Shown one piece after another: positions 9,387 to 17,529 of a stretch of 64,000 nucleotides of DNA; the stretch's first letter is position 1, and each line of letters opens with the position of its first letter. The stretch lies in the NCBI RefSeq assembly GCF_009602435.1, contig NZ_VZDQ01000001.1, forward strand, positions 1 through 64,000. Direction: 5' to 3'. The notes under the pieces were generated by a model. It was given only the letters and a program-made list of their open reading frames with translations. It did not search any database and was not told where the DNA came from. A program made the position numbers and the translations under genes. Origin of the DNA: Sediminibacillus terrae. Its GTDB lineage: Bacteria; Bacillota; Bacilli; Bacillales; Amphibacillaceae.

Positions 9387-10406
9387 TCAAATTTTGAATG
9401 GATTTTTTAAGCAGTTCGGAAAGGCCTTATAGTTTTTGGTGACGAGGTTTTTCGGTATGAGGATGGGAGAGATTCCAAGACTTGTTAGGTCACGAATATA
9501 TTGTCGGTAAGTGGGGAGAGACATATGTTTTTTGGGGGTATCTATACTTCCCTTGGAGATCATAACAAGGAATTCTCGCAGGCTTTCTTTTTTTCTTTTT
9601 GAGAATGAACTGTTTGTAATTATTTTTTCTGCTTCTGTAATCTTATAATAGTCTCCGGCATGGACGATGGGAAGTACATGCTTTTCCATATATTCTTTCC
9701 ATAGCTGGTATGAAAAGTAGGTTTTCAGCATCTTTGTCCTCCCTCTTCCTCCTTTATCTTGCCTTTTCATACTGTTTAAATGATTGTTTTTTAATCTCAA
9801 CTCATATCTAATTATATTTTCATCGTATGGTTGAATTTCTTCCGCATTAGCTATCCTTTCGTCCTCTTTACTATAGATTATCAATTCTGTGCTCTTACAT
9901 TTGTGATACTGGGACGTTTCATATTTTTTTGGATTATCATTTTCATCCTTCCCCCATTTAATTTTCTCTTTATAAGCAAATTTCACCGTGTATTTCTCCA
10001 GTAAATGAAATAGCAACTCACGATCTTTTTTATCGGATAGCTCTATGTCCAATCTATAGTCAATTCTTGTGAGAGTATGGGAATCAAAGTAATCAGAATG
10101 GCCAAAATGTCGGGTAAGGAATTTACGAATATCTGACTCTACCAAATCATAGTCTTCTTCTTTGATTGTCCCTCTATTCAATAACTTTACTGCATCAATC
10201 TTCAATTGCAAATTCCAATCACCATTTGGTTGCTCCCAAGATCGTACAACAGCATAAGCAGGGAAAAACTTCTTTATTTTTCTGTTAAGCTCTTTTACGG
10301 CTGCACGGACGTAACGGAATTTGTTTAAATTTACATCGTACTTGAAACAGATATGTTGAAAATCTTCATAGCTTATGAATATCATCAATTCGAATGTGTG
10401 TATCAA
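9387..10406 (-). CDS. Replication-initiation-like protein (Rep_trans type, tentative)
   Basis: This protein of about 340 residues contains LTRIDYRLDIEL in the middle and IIRYELRLKNN further on. Paired motifs of this sort occur in replication initiation factors of plasmids, conjugative elements and filamentous phages (Rep_trans and gene II/X-like groups). I cannot assign a catalytic tyrosine. The frame is open to a TTG at 10457. AAAGGAG at about 10415-10421 sits eight bases before a TTG at 10406 but directly against an ATG, so 10406 is the likelier start. A perfect 10-bp hairpin lies about 100 bp upstream. If the assignment is right, the excised circle may replicate, a job done by Cch helicases in staphylococcal SCC. 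Confidence 0.4.
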   Translation of the reverse strand: MIHTFELMIFISYEDFQHICFKYDVNLNKFRYVRAAVKELNRKIKKFFPAYAVVRSWEQPNGDWNLQLKIDAVKLLNRGTIKEEDYDLVESDIRKFLTRHFGHSDYFDSHTLTRIDYRLDIELSDKKDRELLFHLLEKYTVKFAYKEKIKWGKDENDNPKKYETSQYHKCKSTELIIYSKEDERIANAEEIQPYDENIIRYELRLKNNHLNSMKRQDKGGRGRTKMLKTYFSYQLWKEYMEKHVLPIVHAGDYYKITEAEKIITNSSFSKRKKESLREFLVMISKGSIDTPKKHMSLPTYRQYIRDLTSLGISPILIPKNLVTKNYKAFPNCLKNPFKI

Positions 10407-10509
10407 TGAAACCATCTCCTTTTTGTTAAGAGGAATAAGAAAACCCTTTTGTATCAAGCATTTTAAGAGGTTAACTTTTCCCGTCCCAAACTAATTTATA
10501 AGACTCCCC

Positions 10510-10535
10510 ATCACATTGGTAGAATCCAATGTGAT
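10510..10535. repeat. Perfect inverted repeat upstream of the Rep-like gene
   Basis: ATCACATTGG pairs with CCAATGTGAT around a 6-base loop. It is not followed by a long T run on the minus strand. Its place upstream of a Rep-like gene would suit an operator or a replication-origin hairpin; the role is inferred. Confidence 0.45.
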
Positions 10536-10785
10536 TTAGAAGTATTTCATGCTATGTAGTTGTAAGAGAAATATTCAATGGTGCACTGAAAAAGCAGTTC
10601 AACAACAGTACATATGTAAAGGAGAAGTACTTCCCTTATACATAAAGAAACAAGTGGTTAAAGTATTTACGATTTAACTGATTTACTTTAGTAATCGATA
10701 TTATGAAAGACGCATTGCTTAACTCCCAGGTCCATAAGCCACTAAATGTTGAGTACACTTCACGCTTTGACAATCTGCAAACACA

Positions 10786-10945
10786 AGCACGTCCTTCCGT
10801 ACATATTGCAAGTTTTCATGAAGTTTGGATTAATTCTCCCTGGCAATCTGCATTTTTTTAGATGTTTCATTTTGTCTAAAGGCAAAACGTGAACACATCC
10901 TTCCGTTATAAACTGCAACTTTAAACTTTGGATTGGTTATCTCTA
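10786..10945 (+). repeat. Two copies of a dispersed non-coding repeat
   Basis: The block at 10786-10855 and the block at 10870-10945 share the order CACrTCCTTCCGT, then TTGCAA or CTGCAAC, then AACTTTGGATT or a close variant. Further copies are at 12.66-13.11 kb in the same element and orientation. No open frame runs through them. The rest of the 590-bp gap (10407-11048) holds the hairpin at 10510 and the terminator at 11011. Confidence 0.6.
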
Positions 10946-11010
10946 ATAATTTTCTTTTCTTCTCATTTTAGAGTTTTGCTTTTGTATAAAAGCAATACAC
11001 TCGACATTCA

Positions 11011-11041
11011 AAAGGACTACTAGAATAGCTAGTAGTCCTTT
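11011..11041 (-). terminator. Terminator of the XRE-type gene
   Basis: A perfect 13-bp stem (AAAGGACTACTAG with its complement, 5-base loop) lies eight bases after the stop codon. The 3' arm ends in TTTT on the minus strand, so the T tract is short. Confidence 0.65.
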
Positions 11042-11048
11042 AAGAAAA

Positions 11049-11333
11049 TTAATCAAGTATCTTTCTCAATGTCTCTTTATTTTCAATCACTGTTCTTAAA
11101 TACAGTTCTGCCTCTTTTTGCTTACCAAAACCGTTCAAAAGAATGTTTAATTTAGTTGTTAGCTCACAACCACGATAACCCTTAATGAGCCTATAAATAT
11201 AACTTGGCGATAGATTTGTCTTATCCGACAGCTCTTGCAAGGTGTCTCCCCGCTCTTTCTTTAACAATTCCACTAATTCTCCAAAACGATCATCAATCAT
11301 TCCTATGATGTCCATTCTCTCCTGATTAATCAT
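11049..11333 (-). CDS. XRE-family helix-turn-helix protein
   Basis: This 94-residue protein has a single HTH at about 30-52 (LQELSDKTNLSPSYIYRLIKG), the Cro/C1 pattern. The ATG at 11333 follows AGGAGG by seven bases. The C-terminal 40 residues are helical and would dimerise. The gene stands alone with its own terminator. A role in controlling element genes or as an orphan antitoxin is possible; nothing adjacent looks like a toxin. Confidence 0.75.
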   Translation of the reverse strand: MINQERMDIIGMIDDRFGELVELLKKERGDTLQELSDKTNLSPSYIYRLIKGYRGCELTTKLNILLNGFGKQKEAELYLRTVIENKETLRKILD

Positions 11334-11510
11334 TTATTTTCCTCCTAATAGTAACTGTTTATTATTACAGTGCCTTTGTTTTGTTTAGCCATATATACTA
11401 AGCAACTGTTTCATGAACTATTACTACCGCCATTAGATAAGAAAATTAAATTTATTGGATAAGATATGGGTAAGCAATTACAAATGATCCATTAGAGTAA
11501 CAATTTACAT

Positions 11511-11918
11511 TCATTTTATTAAATCTACTGACCCCCTTATGCCAAAATCAAAGTATTCAGTTGGTCCATAAGTATTTGTGGTTTTTTGGTTGAACTCAGA
11601 TTCAGTATATGGCAATTGCAACTGTTGCCAAAACGGTTCTTCCATCTTCTCATTATTCTTTATAACTAATAATTCGTAACTTTCCATATTACTATTAATT
11701 AATTCACAGCTGCCTTCTCCATTCTTTAATGCTGCTATATATGTTTCTATCATCGTAAGCAATCCTTCGCTAGATACAACTAAAGTACTTGCAAATCCAG
11801 GCTGATCCTGTGCATAAATATTAGCAACTTTTCTATTATCGTTATTCAACTTACTTCTCCCCCTTAAACATGCTTCGTCTAATTTAGTAACTAAAATGTT
11901 TTCCATTACATGAATCAA
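11511..11918 (-). CDS. Hypothetical protein coupled to a 30-residue peptide gene
   Basis: This is a 131-135-residue soluble protein that I do not recognise, with an even mix of charged and hydrophobic residues, no signal sequence and no membrane helix. The TTG at 11918 overlaps the TGA of the upstream peptide gene (TTGA), and an ATG follows four codons later at 11906. Neither has its own good ribosome site, so translation probably depends on the upstream peptide. The pair is the only content of this minus-strand unit. Confidence 0.6.
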   Translation of the reverse strand: MIHVMENILVTKLDEACLRGRSKLNNDNRKVANIYAQDQPGFASTLVVSSEGLLTMIETYIAALKNGEGSCELINSNMESYELLVIKNNEKMEEPFWQQLQLPYTESEFNQKTTNTYGPTEYFDFGIRGSVDLIK

Positions 11919-12007
11919 ATATTATCGAACAGTTCTTCCAGTTCTTCAATTTCTTCTTTAAGTAGTTTTCTTGGTTTTAGTTCCTCTTGTTTCACTTCTA
12001 TAGACAT
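11915..12007 (-). CDS. 30-residue acidic peptide
   Basis: This short frame starts with ATG at 12007 behind a near-perfect AAAGGAGGTGAG site seven bases upstream and ends with TGA at 11915. It reads MSIEVKQEELKPRKLLKEEI followed by a ten-residue acidic tail EELEELFDNI. It would form one amphipathic helix. TTGTTT, 17 bp and TATATA upstream (about 12064-12092 on the minus strand) form a plausible promoter. The strength of the ribosome site and the overlap with the next gene argue that it is translated. It could be a leader peptide, a small regulator or a peptide precursor; the sequence does not decide. Confidence 0.55.
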   Translation of the reverse strand: MSIEVKQEELKPRKLLKEEIEELEELFDNI

Positions 12008-12073
12008 TCATACTCACCTCCTTTAAAAATGAATAGTATTTATTTGAATATGAAACTTCTTTATATAATTATG

Positions 12074-12134
12074 CTATTGACTATAAACAATAGAGAATTA
12101 AAAAACTCGTATCCATTATTTAGATACGAGTTTT
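12074..12134. repeat. Hairpin-promoter module, copy 1
   Basis: CTATTGACTATAAACAAT is followed by a 12-bp perfect stem (12102-12113 with 12123-12134) containing ACTCGTATC. The same order recurs at 16021-16083. Both copies lie just upstream of a minus-strand gene. The stem with its A/T flanks could act as a bidirectional terminator insulating the promoter. Confidence 0.55.
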
Positions 12135-12467
12135 GAAAATTTATAAGTTTTATTATTGGTTAAATAAATTCTATTCATATTTTCCCTACTTTTACTTCTT
12201 TCATTTAATTTAAGGCAAAAGCACTTATATTTACATGACTTTAATCAATTTTTAGTTTACGCAAATAAAGTAGGATAGTCAAATGTGATTTTTTCCAAAC
12301 ATGATAAAGATTAAAATACTGAAATTATAAGGTTATTGAAAGCCAGAATGTTTAGTATGTACCTAGATACACTAACAATCTTTATAGCAATAAAGTATAA
12401 TAATTATATAAAACACTAATAATAATCACTTCAGGTAGCGAAATTCAAAATTAAGGAGGAAAAAGAA

Positions 12468-12635
12468 ATGCCTATTGGAGAAATCTTGAAAAGAAACCTA
12501 GCTAAAAACGCTAAAGAATTCCAAGATCTATACCAGCAATATGTTAAAAGTTTAGAAAGTTTCCAATTAAATAAGAGAGAAAAGGAATATCAACAAGATC
12601 AAGAAATATTAGAGCGATTAAGAAGAAGGGATTAA
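12468..12635 (+). CDS. 55-residue helical protein, paralogue 1
   Basis: The ATG at 12468 follows AAGGAGG by nine bases and the frame stops at 12635. The protein opens MPIGEILKRNLAKNAKEFQD and ends in ERLRRRD. It is rich in K, E, Q and R and probably all-helical. A second gene at 14621-14788 has the same length and the same skeleton: M-x-IG-x-x-LKRNL near the start, LESxQ in the middle, KEKEYQQ or KREKEYQQ after it. Two retained paralogues with good ribosome sites indicate a real gene family. Function unknown. Confidence 0.7.
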   Translation: MPIGEILKRNLAKNAKEFQDLYQQYVKSLESFQLNKREKEYQQDQEILERLRRRD

Positions 12636-12655
12636 CACCGATTCATATTGATAAC

Positions 12656-13112
12656 ATCCAGGCTAGGACCCTTTTATTGTTATAACTTATCATAAACTTT
12701 GGATTATCCTCCGTTATAAACTGCTCTTTTCTCCTACTTAATAATTTCCCTTGTTTTGACTAATGGCAAAACTGGTGACAACACTTCCGCTACATCTTGC
12801 AGTTTTTCATTAAACTTTGGATTGATTCACCGTTATAAATTGCATTTTTCCCCTATTTTATAATCCCACGTTTTGACTAATGACAAAACCGGGACAATTC
12901 CTTCCGCTACATCTTGCAACTTTTTCGTAAACTTTGGATTGATTCTCCGCTATAAACTGCAACTTTTTTGCCGAAAGTCAATAAAAGTATCATTAATTCG
13001 TGCTTTGTCTGTAAAATATTTGCCGAAAGTCAAAACTGGGGCAATTCCATCGTTATAAACTGCAACTTTTCATAAACTTTGGATTGGCTTTACGTTATAA
13101 ACCCCAACTTCG
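12656..13112 (+). repeat. Cluster of four degenerate copies of the dispersed repeat
   Basis: Copies lie at about 12680-12730, 12752-12850, 12870-12965 and 13018-13112. The shared order is GTTTTGACTAATGrCAAAAC, then ATTCCTTCCGyTAyAwmyTGCAA, then TAAACTTTGGATTGATT, then CCGyTATAAACTGCAA. Related copies are at 10786-10945. They are not coding in any frame. They may be worn copies of a small non-autonomous element or structural units of the mobile element. Confidence 0.65.
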
Positions 13113-13204
13113 GTCGGGATTTTCAATTGTAACTTTGACTCAATAAGCTACCCAGGCCCCTTTTTGTTATAGAACATTTGGAATCTTTCCTAGCAGCATG
13201 CTAT

Positions 13205-13345
13205 ATTATAAATAAGAAAACCCCATGCTACGAACATGGAGTAATCATATGTAGCTTGCTCGAAGTGAGAGGCTACTCTATTAAATAATTAAAAGAGAAA
13301 TCACCCTTCAGCTTTTGGACGAGCGTTTCGGGGTGGTTTTTTCTT
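13205..13345 (+). ncRNA. Possible structured RNA with an intrinsic terminator
   Basis: Three hairpins follow one another: CCATG/CATGG at 13223-13238, GTAGC/GCTAC at 13251-13276 with an inner CTC/GAG, and ATCACCC paired with GGGTGGT at 13300-13336 that runs straight into T6. An AT-rich TATATTATAAAT lies at 13203-13214. No ORF spans the segment and no plus-strand gene precedes the terminator, so a free RNA is a reasonable reading. It matches no RNA family that I know. Confidence 0.4.
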
Positions 13346-13398
13346 TAGATTTTTTACTAGAACCCTTTCTTAGCCACCCTCCATACCACTCTTACTCT

Positions 13399-13806
13399 CT
13401 ATCTCCCCCTACACTTTCGGATTAACTTAAATAATCCAAATGGACCATACTCCATCCGGTTTAACTCCCTTACAATTCTTTCGTTTTTCTTCCTAAGTTT
13501 CCTCGAGCGATTACTTTCCATAATTTTTGGTAGCGTTACGTTTGCTCTTTTATATTTCTTTTTCGTACTATCAATTGTCATATTACTACAATCGTTACGT
13601 TGATGACTTTTTTGAATAAAACTTAACCACTTTTCTCCTTCCTTTTTCGCAACATCAGGTGAGTGTTTATTAAATTGTAAATTCATACTGGAATGAATCT
13701 GTTGAACTTGATCTAAGGAATAACCCAGTTGCTTGCAAGCCAAGAGCAAAAAGCCCAATGCTTGCTCTTCATCCATCCCTTTTTTAGTGGGTTCTTGGTC
13801 TGTCAT
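13399..13806 (-). CDS. Hypothetical protein with a basic C-terminus
   Basis: This protein of 135 residues starts at 13806 (MTDQEPTKKGMDEEQALGFL), with AAGGTG six bases upstream. The open frame extends further to 13884 but without a ribosome site. The first half looks helical (ALGFLLLACKQLGYSLDQVQ). The last third is strongly basic (SNRSRKLRKKNERIVRELNR), as in nucleic-acid-binding proteins. There is no family match that I can name and no neighbour close enough to form an operon. Confidence 0.5.
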   Translation of the reverse strand: MTDQEPTKKGMDEEQALGFLLLACKQLGYSLDQVQQIHSSMNLQFNKHSPDVAKKEGEKWLSFIQKSHQRNDCSNMTIDSTKKKYKRANVTLPKIMESNRSRKLRKKNERIVRELNRMEYGPFGLFKLIRKCRGR

Positions 13807-14620
13807 ACCCATCACCTTCCTTTTACCTTCTTCATATATAATTACAAATCTATTAACAAAGTATTGTCTTAACCAAGTCCTCATCCTTCTCTGTCACAGA
13901 ATCGGTACCCTATTGTAACTTCATCGTGTCATACAGGTATAAAACAAGTGCCCTTCAAATTCCTTCTGTTATATCTTAAATTACAAGGAAATGCTTTTTT
14001 AGATGATTACAATTAGCTTATCTACTTCATACATGTATAGGGTTATGATTTGGTCATCCTGTTTTTAATTACATCTTTGTCAACTTCTCAACTTGTTCTA
14101 ACTAGATTGATCACTAAGCACCGGTTAGCACATTACAAAAGAATTAATTTTAATTTCAATTTACAATCTATAATATATAAATGCTTTTCTCATCCGCTTC
14201 AGTTCTTGTTCCAGCCTTCTACTTATTTAGAGTCCAAACCTTAGATGGTTTTAGCTTTTTTATGCTGGATTTTCCCTTAAATTAATACCACTACCAGACT
14301 ATTTTTAAAGGAACACTCAACACTTTTACCACTTTCTAAATGTGTTGATACCCTGTAAGCTAGATCCCTACTAAATCACGGTTTTTTGATGAAAAAGTAT
14401 CACCACCCATATCTGAAAATAGCTATCTAGTTTTAAAGACGTGTTGACCACTAATGTTAGGATACTCATGAAATGTACAGTCTCCACTTTTTTACACACC
14501 CTAAAAAGGTTATATACTGTGATTATAAGATAAATAATCATACGATTCTTATGTAGTTAGGTTGAACACTACATAAATTCGTTTAATAATGTTCTGAATT
14601 AAAATCAAGGAGGATGCAGA
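13807..14620. other. Gap of about 0.8 kb without a recognisable gene
   Basis: AT-rich sequence. Short frames here have no ribosome sites and low-complexity translations. The final ~100 bp (TTATATACTGTGATTATAAGAT and after) probably hold the promoter of the small gene at 14621. Confidence 0.5.
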
Positions 14621-14788
14621 ATGACTATCGGACAAGAATTGAAAAGAAACCTATGCAAAAGTTATAGTAACAGTAAAGAGTTACATCAAATATTCTTAAT
14701 GAATTTAGAGAGTTATCAACAATATGATAAGGAAAAAGAGTATCAGCAGTTACAAGCAAGTTTTGACAAGTTATTAAAACATCCATAA
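14621..14788 (+). CDS. 55-residue helical protein, paralogue 2
   Basis: The ATG at 14621 follows AAGGAGGATGC. It is the same length as the gene at 12468 and shares MxIGxxLKRNL, a central LESYQ and KEKEYQQ; the ends differ (this one finishes DKLLKHP). A single cysteine replaces A in the KRNLCKS segment. The spacing from ribosome site to start and the position alone on the plus strand between minus-strand genes are also the same. A duplicated small regulator is the simplest explanation. Confidence 0.7.
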   Translation: MTIGQELKRNLCKSYSNSKELHQIFLMNLESYQQYDKEKEYQQLQASFDKLLKHP

Positions 14789-14869
14789 CATCCTCATACT
14801 CATTATTGTGAAGCTAATCAGTTTAAATTAAAGTAAAGGTCAAAGATCCAGACAGGCAAAATAGGCAGT

Positions 14870-15097
14870 TCAATCATTTTCCTCTTCTGAAAAGGGAATG
14901 ATTTCCCCATTAGGGTATTCTTTTACCCACTGTCCATTCTTAATATAAACTTCGTATCTTCCTTTCGCCTTAGCCTGTGCTCTAGCCATCTCTCCTGAGA
15001 GTTTTATCCACTTATCTAAATGAGCGTATTTTCGACCCGGGTTACTTATTTTTTTCGTTTTGAACGTTTTAGACGAATCATTATTATTATCTGTCAC
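14870..15097 (-). CDS. Small basic hypothetical protein
   Basis: This protein of about 75 residues has GTG at 15097 as its best start, because AGAGGAGG lies seven bases before it. The frame is open a further 18 codons to 15151 but has no ribosome site there. The sequence (SNPGRKYAHLDKWIKLSGEM and on) is basic, then ends in a short acidic tail. Similar short proteins accompany mobile elements; no function can be assigned. Confidence 0.5.
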   Translation of the reverse strand: MTDNNNDSSKTFKTKKISNPGRKYAHLDKWIKLSGEMARAQAKAKGRYEVYIKNGQWVKEYPNGEIIPFSEEEND

Positions 15098-15226
15098 GTA
15101 TATCCTCCTCTTTGTTTTCGAATTCTCTCCATATAAATAATTATAAGTCATCTGAAATTCACTTACATCAACCGACCTGGCTTACTATCACTCATGGATA
15201 TCGCAGACTTAGCAATATATTCCCAA

Positions 15227-15979
15227 CTAGATTTTTGGAGTTCTTTTTATTGTGATTTCCGATTCTTTCTCTTCCAATTTTTTGATCGCTTCTATTGCGA
15301 CTAATATATGTTTCTCTTTAGGCTTTGAAGTAAAGAGGAGGTATTGTGCAGCTTTACCAATGACCACTACTATATCCCATGCTATTTTCGGTTTACACTT
15401 CCATAACTCATATCCAATACTCCAAGATAATAAAATCACCCATACTGAGTCACCAAATACCATCTGAAGCATTAAAAAACAGATAAAGATAGATGTAATA
15501 AAATTTGTACCACAATCTTTATGAGTCCTCGGTTGGTCTTTCTCTGTTTCTAACGTTAAATTCAGGTTCTTTGTATAAGCATGAGCACACATGTGTTCCG
15601 CTCCATGGAGCTTACCAATCGGTGTTATTTTTATGACAAGACTGACTAAAACTAAAAAACTGGATAAACCCAATAAGGAATTATTAGAGAAAACAGTTAA
15701 GAAAATAGAATTTGATTCCATGTTTAATACTTTTTCAAACAGAAATAAGATAATGAAGGTAGATAACAACTGCTTCCATCGATTAATTATTAATTCAATG
15801 AACAAAGAATAAGAACGAGCAAAGGGAATCCTCGAAAGAATATCAGTTATTTTCCCACCTTCTTTCTTAGGCTTGATGTATGTTGTGATCTCGTTATTCT
15901 TTATTTCTGAAACTGCATAGTATCTTTCTCCCGTAAAACTTACTGAATTAAAACCTGCCCTACCTCCGTATATTTCCAT
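15227..15979 (-). CDS. DUF1385 family membrane protein (YqhQ-like, divergent)
   Basis: This 250-residue protein has the DUF1385 signature: a glycine-rich start (YGGRAGFNSVSF), KLHGAEHMCAHAY at about 123-135 and HKDCGTNF at about 153-160. The conserved histidines, glutamate and cysteine look like metal ligands. Three or four hydrophobic segments (about 72-84, 95-117, 160-190) place it in the membrane. The start has GGAGGAG six bases upstream. Housekeeping DUF1385 proteins such as B. subtilis YqhQ are longer and chromosomal; a shorter copy as cargo in an integrated element is unusual. Biochemical function is unknown for the family. Confidence 0.7.
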   Translation of the reverse strand: MEIYGGRAGFNSVSFTGERYYAVSEIKNNEITTYIKPKKEGGKITDILSRIPFARSYSLFIELIINRWKQLLSTFIILFLFEKVLNMESNSIFLTVFSNNSLLGLSSFLVLVSLVIKITPIGKLHGAEHMCAHAYTKNLNLTLETEKDQPRTHKDCGTNFITSIFICFLMLQMVFGDSVWVILLSWSIGYELWKCKPKIAWDIVVVIGKAAQYLLFTSKPKEKHILVAIEAIKKLEEKESEITIKRTPKI

Positions 15980-16020
15980 GTAATCTCCTCCTATACAATT
16001 ACTCTCGGTATTTGGGTTTT

Positions 16021-16083
16021 CTATTGACTATAAACAATGGAAGCAATAAAAAAACCCGCATCCCTTATGGAATACGAGTTTTA
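16021..16083. repeat. Hairpin-promoter module, copy 2
   Basis: CTATTGACTATAAACAAT, an A-rich stretch and an imperfect stem (AAAACCCGCATCC with GGAATACGAGTTTT) repeat the order seen at 12074-12134. The stem here has decayed by several bases. It lies 42 bp upstream of the DUF1385 gene. Confidence 0.5.
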
Positions 16084-16608
16084 AAAAATTCTATTCTAAT
16101 TTCTGAATGAAAGCTATTTCTGTCCATTTATATCACCATTACTTTCATTATATATAACACCTTTAATTATAAAGAAACCAATTGTATTAATCAAAGTTTC
16201 TCAGAATCATTACACAAAATTTGGATAGCTTAATTATACAATTATGGTCAACTATCTATAAAGACTTCATCCGATCTTCTTATCAAACTTTTCCGTCTAT
16301 TAGTCCAACTTGGTAATAGTTAAGAAAAATATTCGAAACCGCTGGATAATCTCCAGCTGCACAATACAGCTAAATATAACAGATATAGGATGGCGTTATA
16401 TTCCGTGCTTTCAGATTAATTCCGATTTAATTCACTCGAAGTGAATAAACGCATGGTTGAGCTATTGCTCTTTCATTCAGTACTTCTAAGAAGTAGATTT
16501 ATTAGAGAATAATTGAGCTAAATATAACACTTTTAGGATGAAATAGAGACTTGAAACGAAAGAAGTGTAGCAATTGTAGGATGGTGTTACAGTTAGGAAA
16601 CAAACTGA
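16084..16608. other. Non-coding stretch with short direct repeats
   Basis: AGCTAAATATAACA followed by TAGGATG occurs near 16368 and again near 16515, and GTAGGATGGyGTTA near 16575 is similar. No open frame of note. Confidence 0.4.
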
Positions 16609-16904
16609 ATGGAGATTGGAAATCCTACGGACTTAGGCATTTTAAAGGCGATTGAAACCCTTATTGGTCAAAGGTATTGGACAGATACTGGGCCTAAGAA
16701 AAAGACTGGACCCGTATTGGACCCAACCTGAATTTGTATTGATTTTGCAATTGAATTATTAGGAAGAGCCGGGTTTATTTTAGCAGAAGAAAATTCTGTC
16801 TTTGAGAAATTGGGTATTTTGTTCAAAACGGAATTTATGACCCAATTGATATTGATGAATACTTATTGGCATTTGATCAGCCAGCTATGTTTTCTGTCAC
16901 TTAA
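16609..16904 (+). pseudogene. Decayed gene of unknown family
   Basis: An ATG at 16609 opens MEIGNPTDLGILKAIETLIG and stops after 40 codons. The same frame resumes as IDFAIELLGRAGFILAEENS. After a +1 shift a sensible ending follows (GIYDPIDIDEYLLAFDQPAM) to a stop at 16902-16904. One stop and one frameshift in otherwise protein-like sequence indicate a recent pseudogene. The family is not recognised. Confidence 0.45.
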
Positions 16905-17354
16905 CTGAAACGAAGAACCATATGTAGTATCTGCCAAGCCTGATGTACCAAATCGAAGAAGGAGTACAATAAGCCGTATCAGTATAAAGCATGAGAATTA
17001 CTTTCTCGACTGTTTTTTGTAAATGCCTATATTTCTATGAGTCTATAAATATTAAAAATAATATGTACCAATTCACAACATTTTTTAACTCTTTTCGGAT
17101 TTGTGACTTGTCAGGCAACCCTTTAGTACTTAGCTACAGATAAAATCGACTTATAGATATATTAACTTCCTTACATTTCAATCCAATAAAACTTGTAAAG
17201 GTAGAACCTAATTTTTTGGACAGTGATATAACAGTCTACTAAAATTATATATAGAGTGTAAATAGTCCAAACCAAATAACTATTAATTCCTCACCTCTAA
17301 CTCCCAATCAAAAATTCTACGAAAGACAAACTCAACAAGAAAGGAAGCCCTCGT
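16905..17354. other. Region upstream of the recombinase operon
   Basis: AT-rich with no open frame of note. The promoter for the 57-codon gene and the recombinases should lie in its right half; TATATATAGAGTG near 17248 is a candidate -10 area. Confidence 0.35.
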
Positions 17355-17528
17355 ATGAAAACATCAATAAACATTGATTACAATGAAGAATTCGAAGAAC
17401 AATTAATGACGGAAGAGGAAAAGGACAAAGTAAGAGCAAAGAAATTCATAAACTTGCTATCTGAAATGTTCTTAAAGTATGAGTCCGATATTGAAAAACA
17501 ATTGATCAATAATCAAGGAGGTAATTAA
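17355..17528 (+). CDS. 57-residue acidic protein coupled to recombinase 1
   Basis: The ATG at 17355 follows AAAGGAAG by about nine bases; the stop TAA is at 17526-17528. The protein opens MKTSINIDYNEEFEEQLMTE and is mostly acidic and helical. The AAGGAGG that starts recombinase 1 lies inside its last codons, and the recombinase ATG begins two bases after its stop, so translation is coupled. A recombination directionality factor encoded next to its integrase would look like this, but such factors are usually basic. The role is open. Confidence 0.6.
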   Translation: MKTSINIDYNEEFEEQLMTEEEKDKVRAKKFINLLSEMFLKYESDIEKQLINNQGGN

Positions 17529-17529
17529 A

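Noticed and set aside
13733-14244. Plus-strand frames of about 60 codons in the 13.8-14.2 kb region.
   Set aside because: No ribosome sites, low-complexity translations, and partial overlap with a minus-strand gene.
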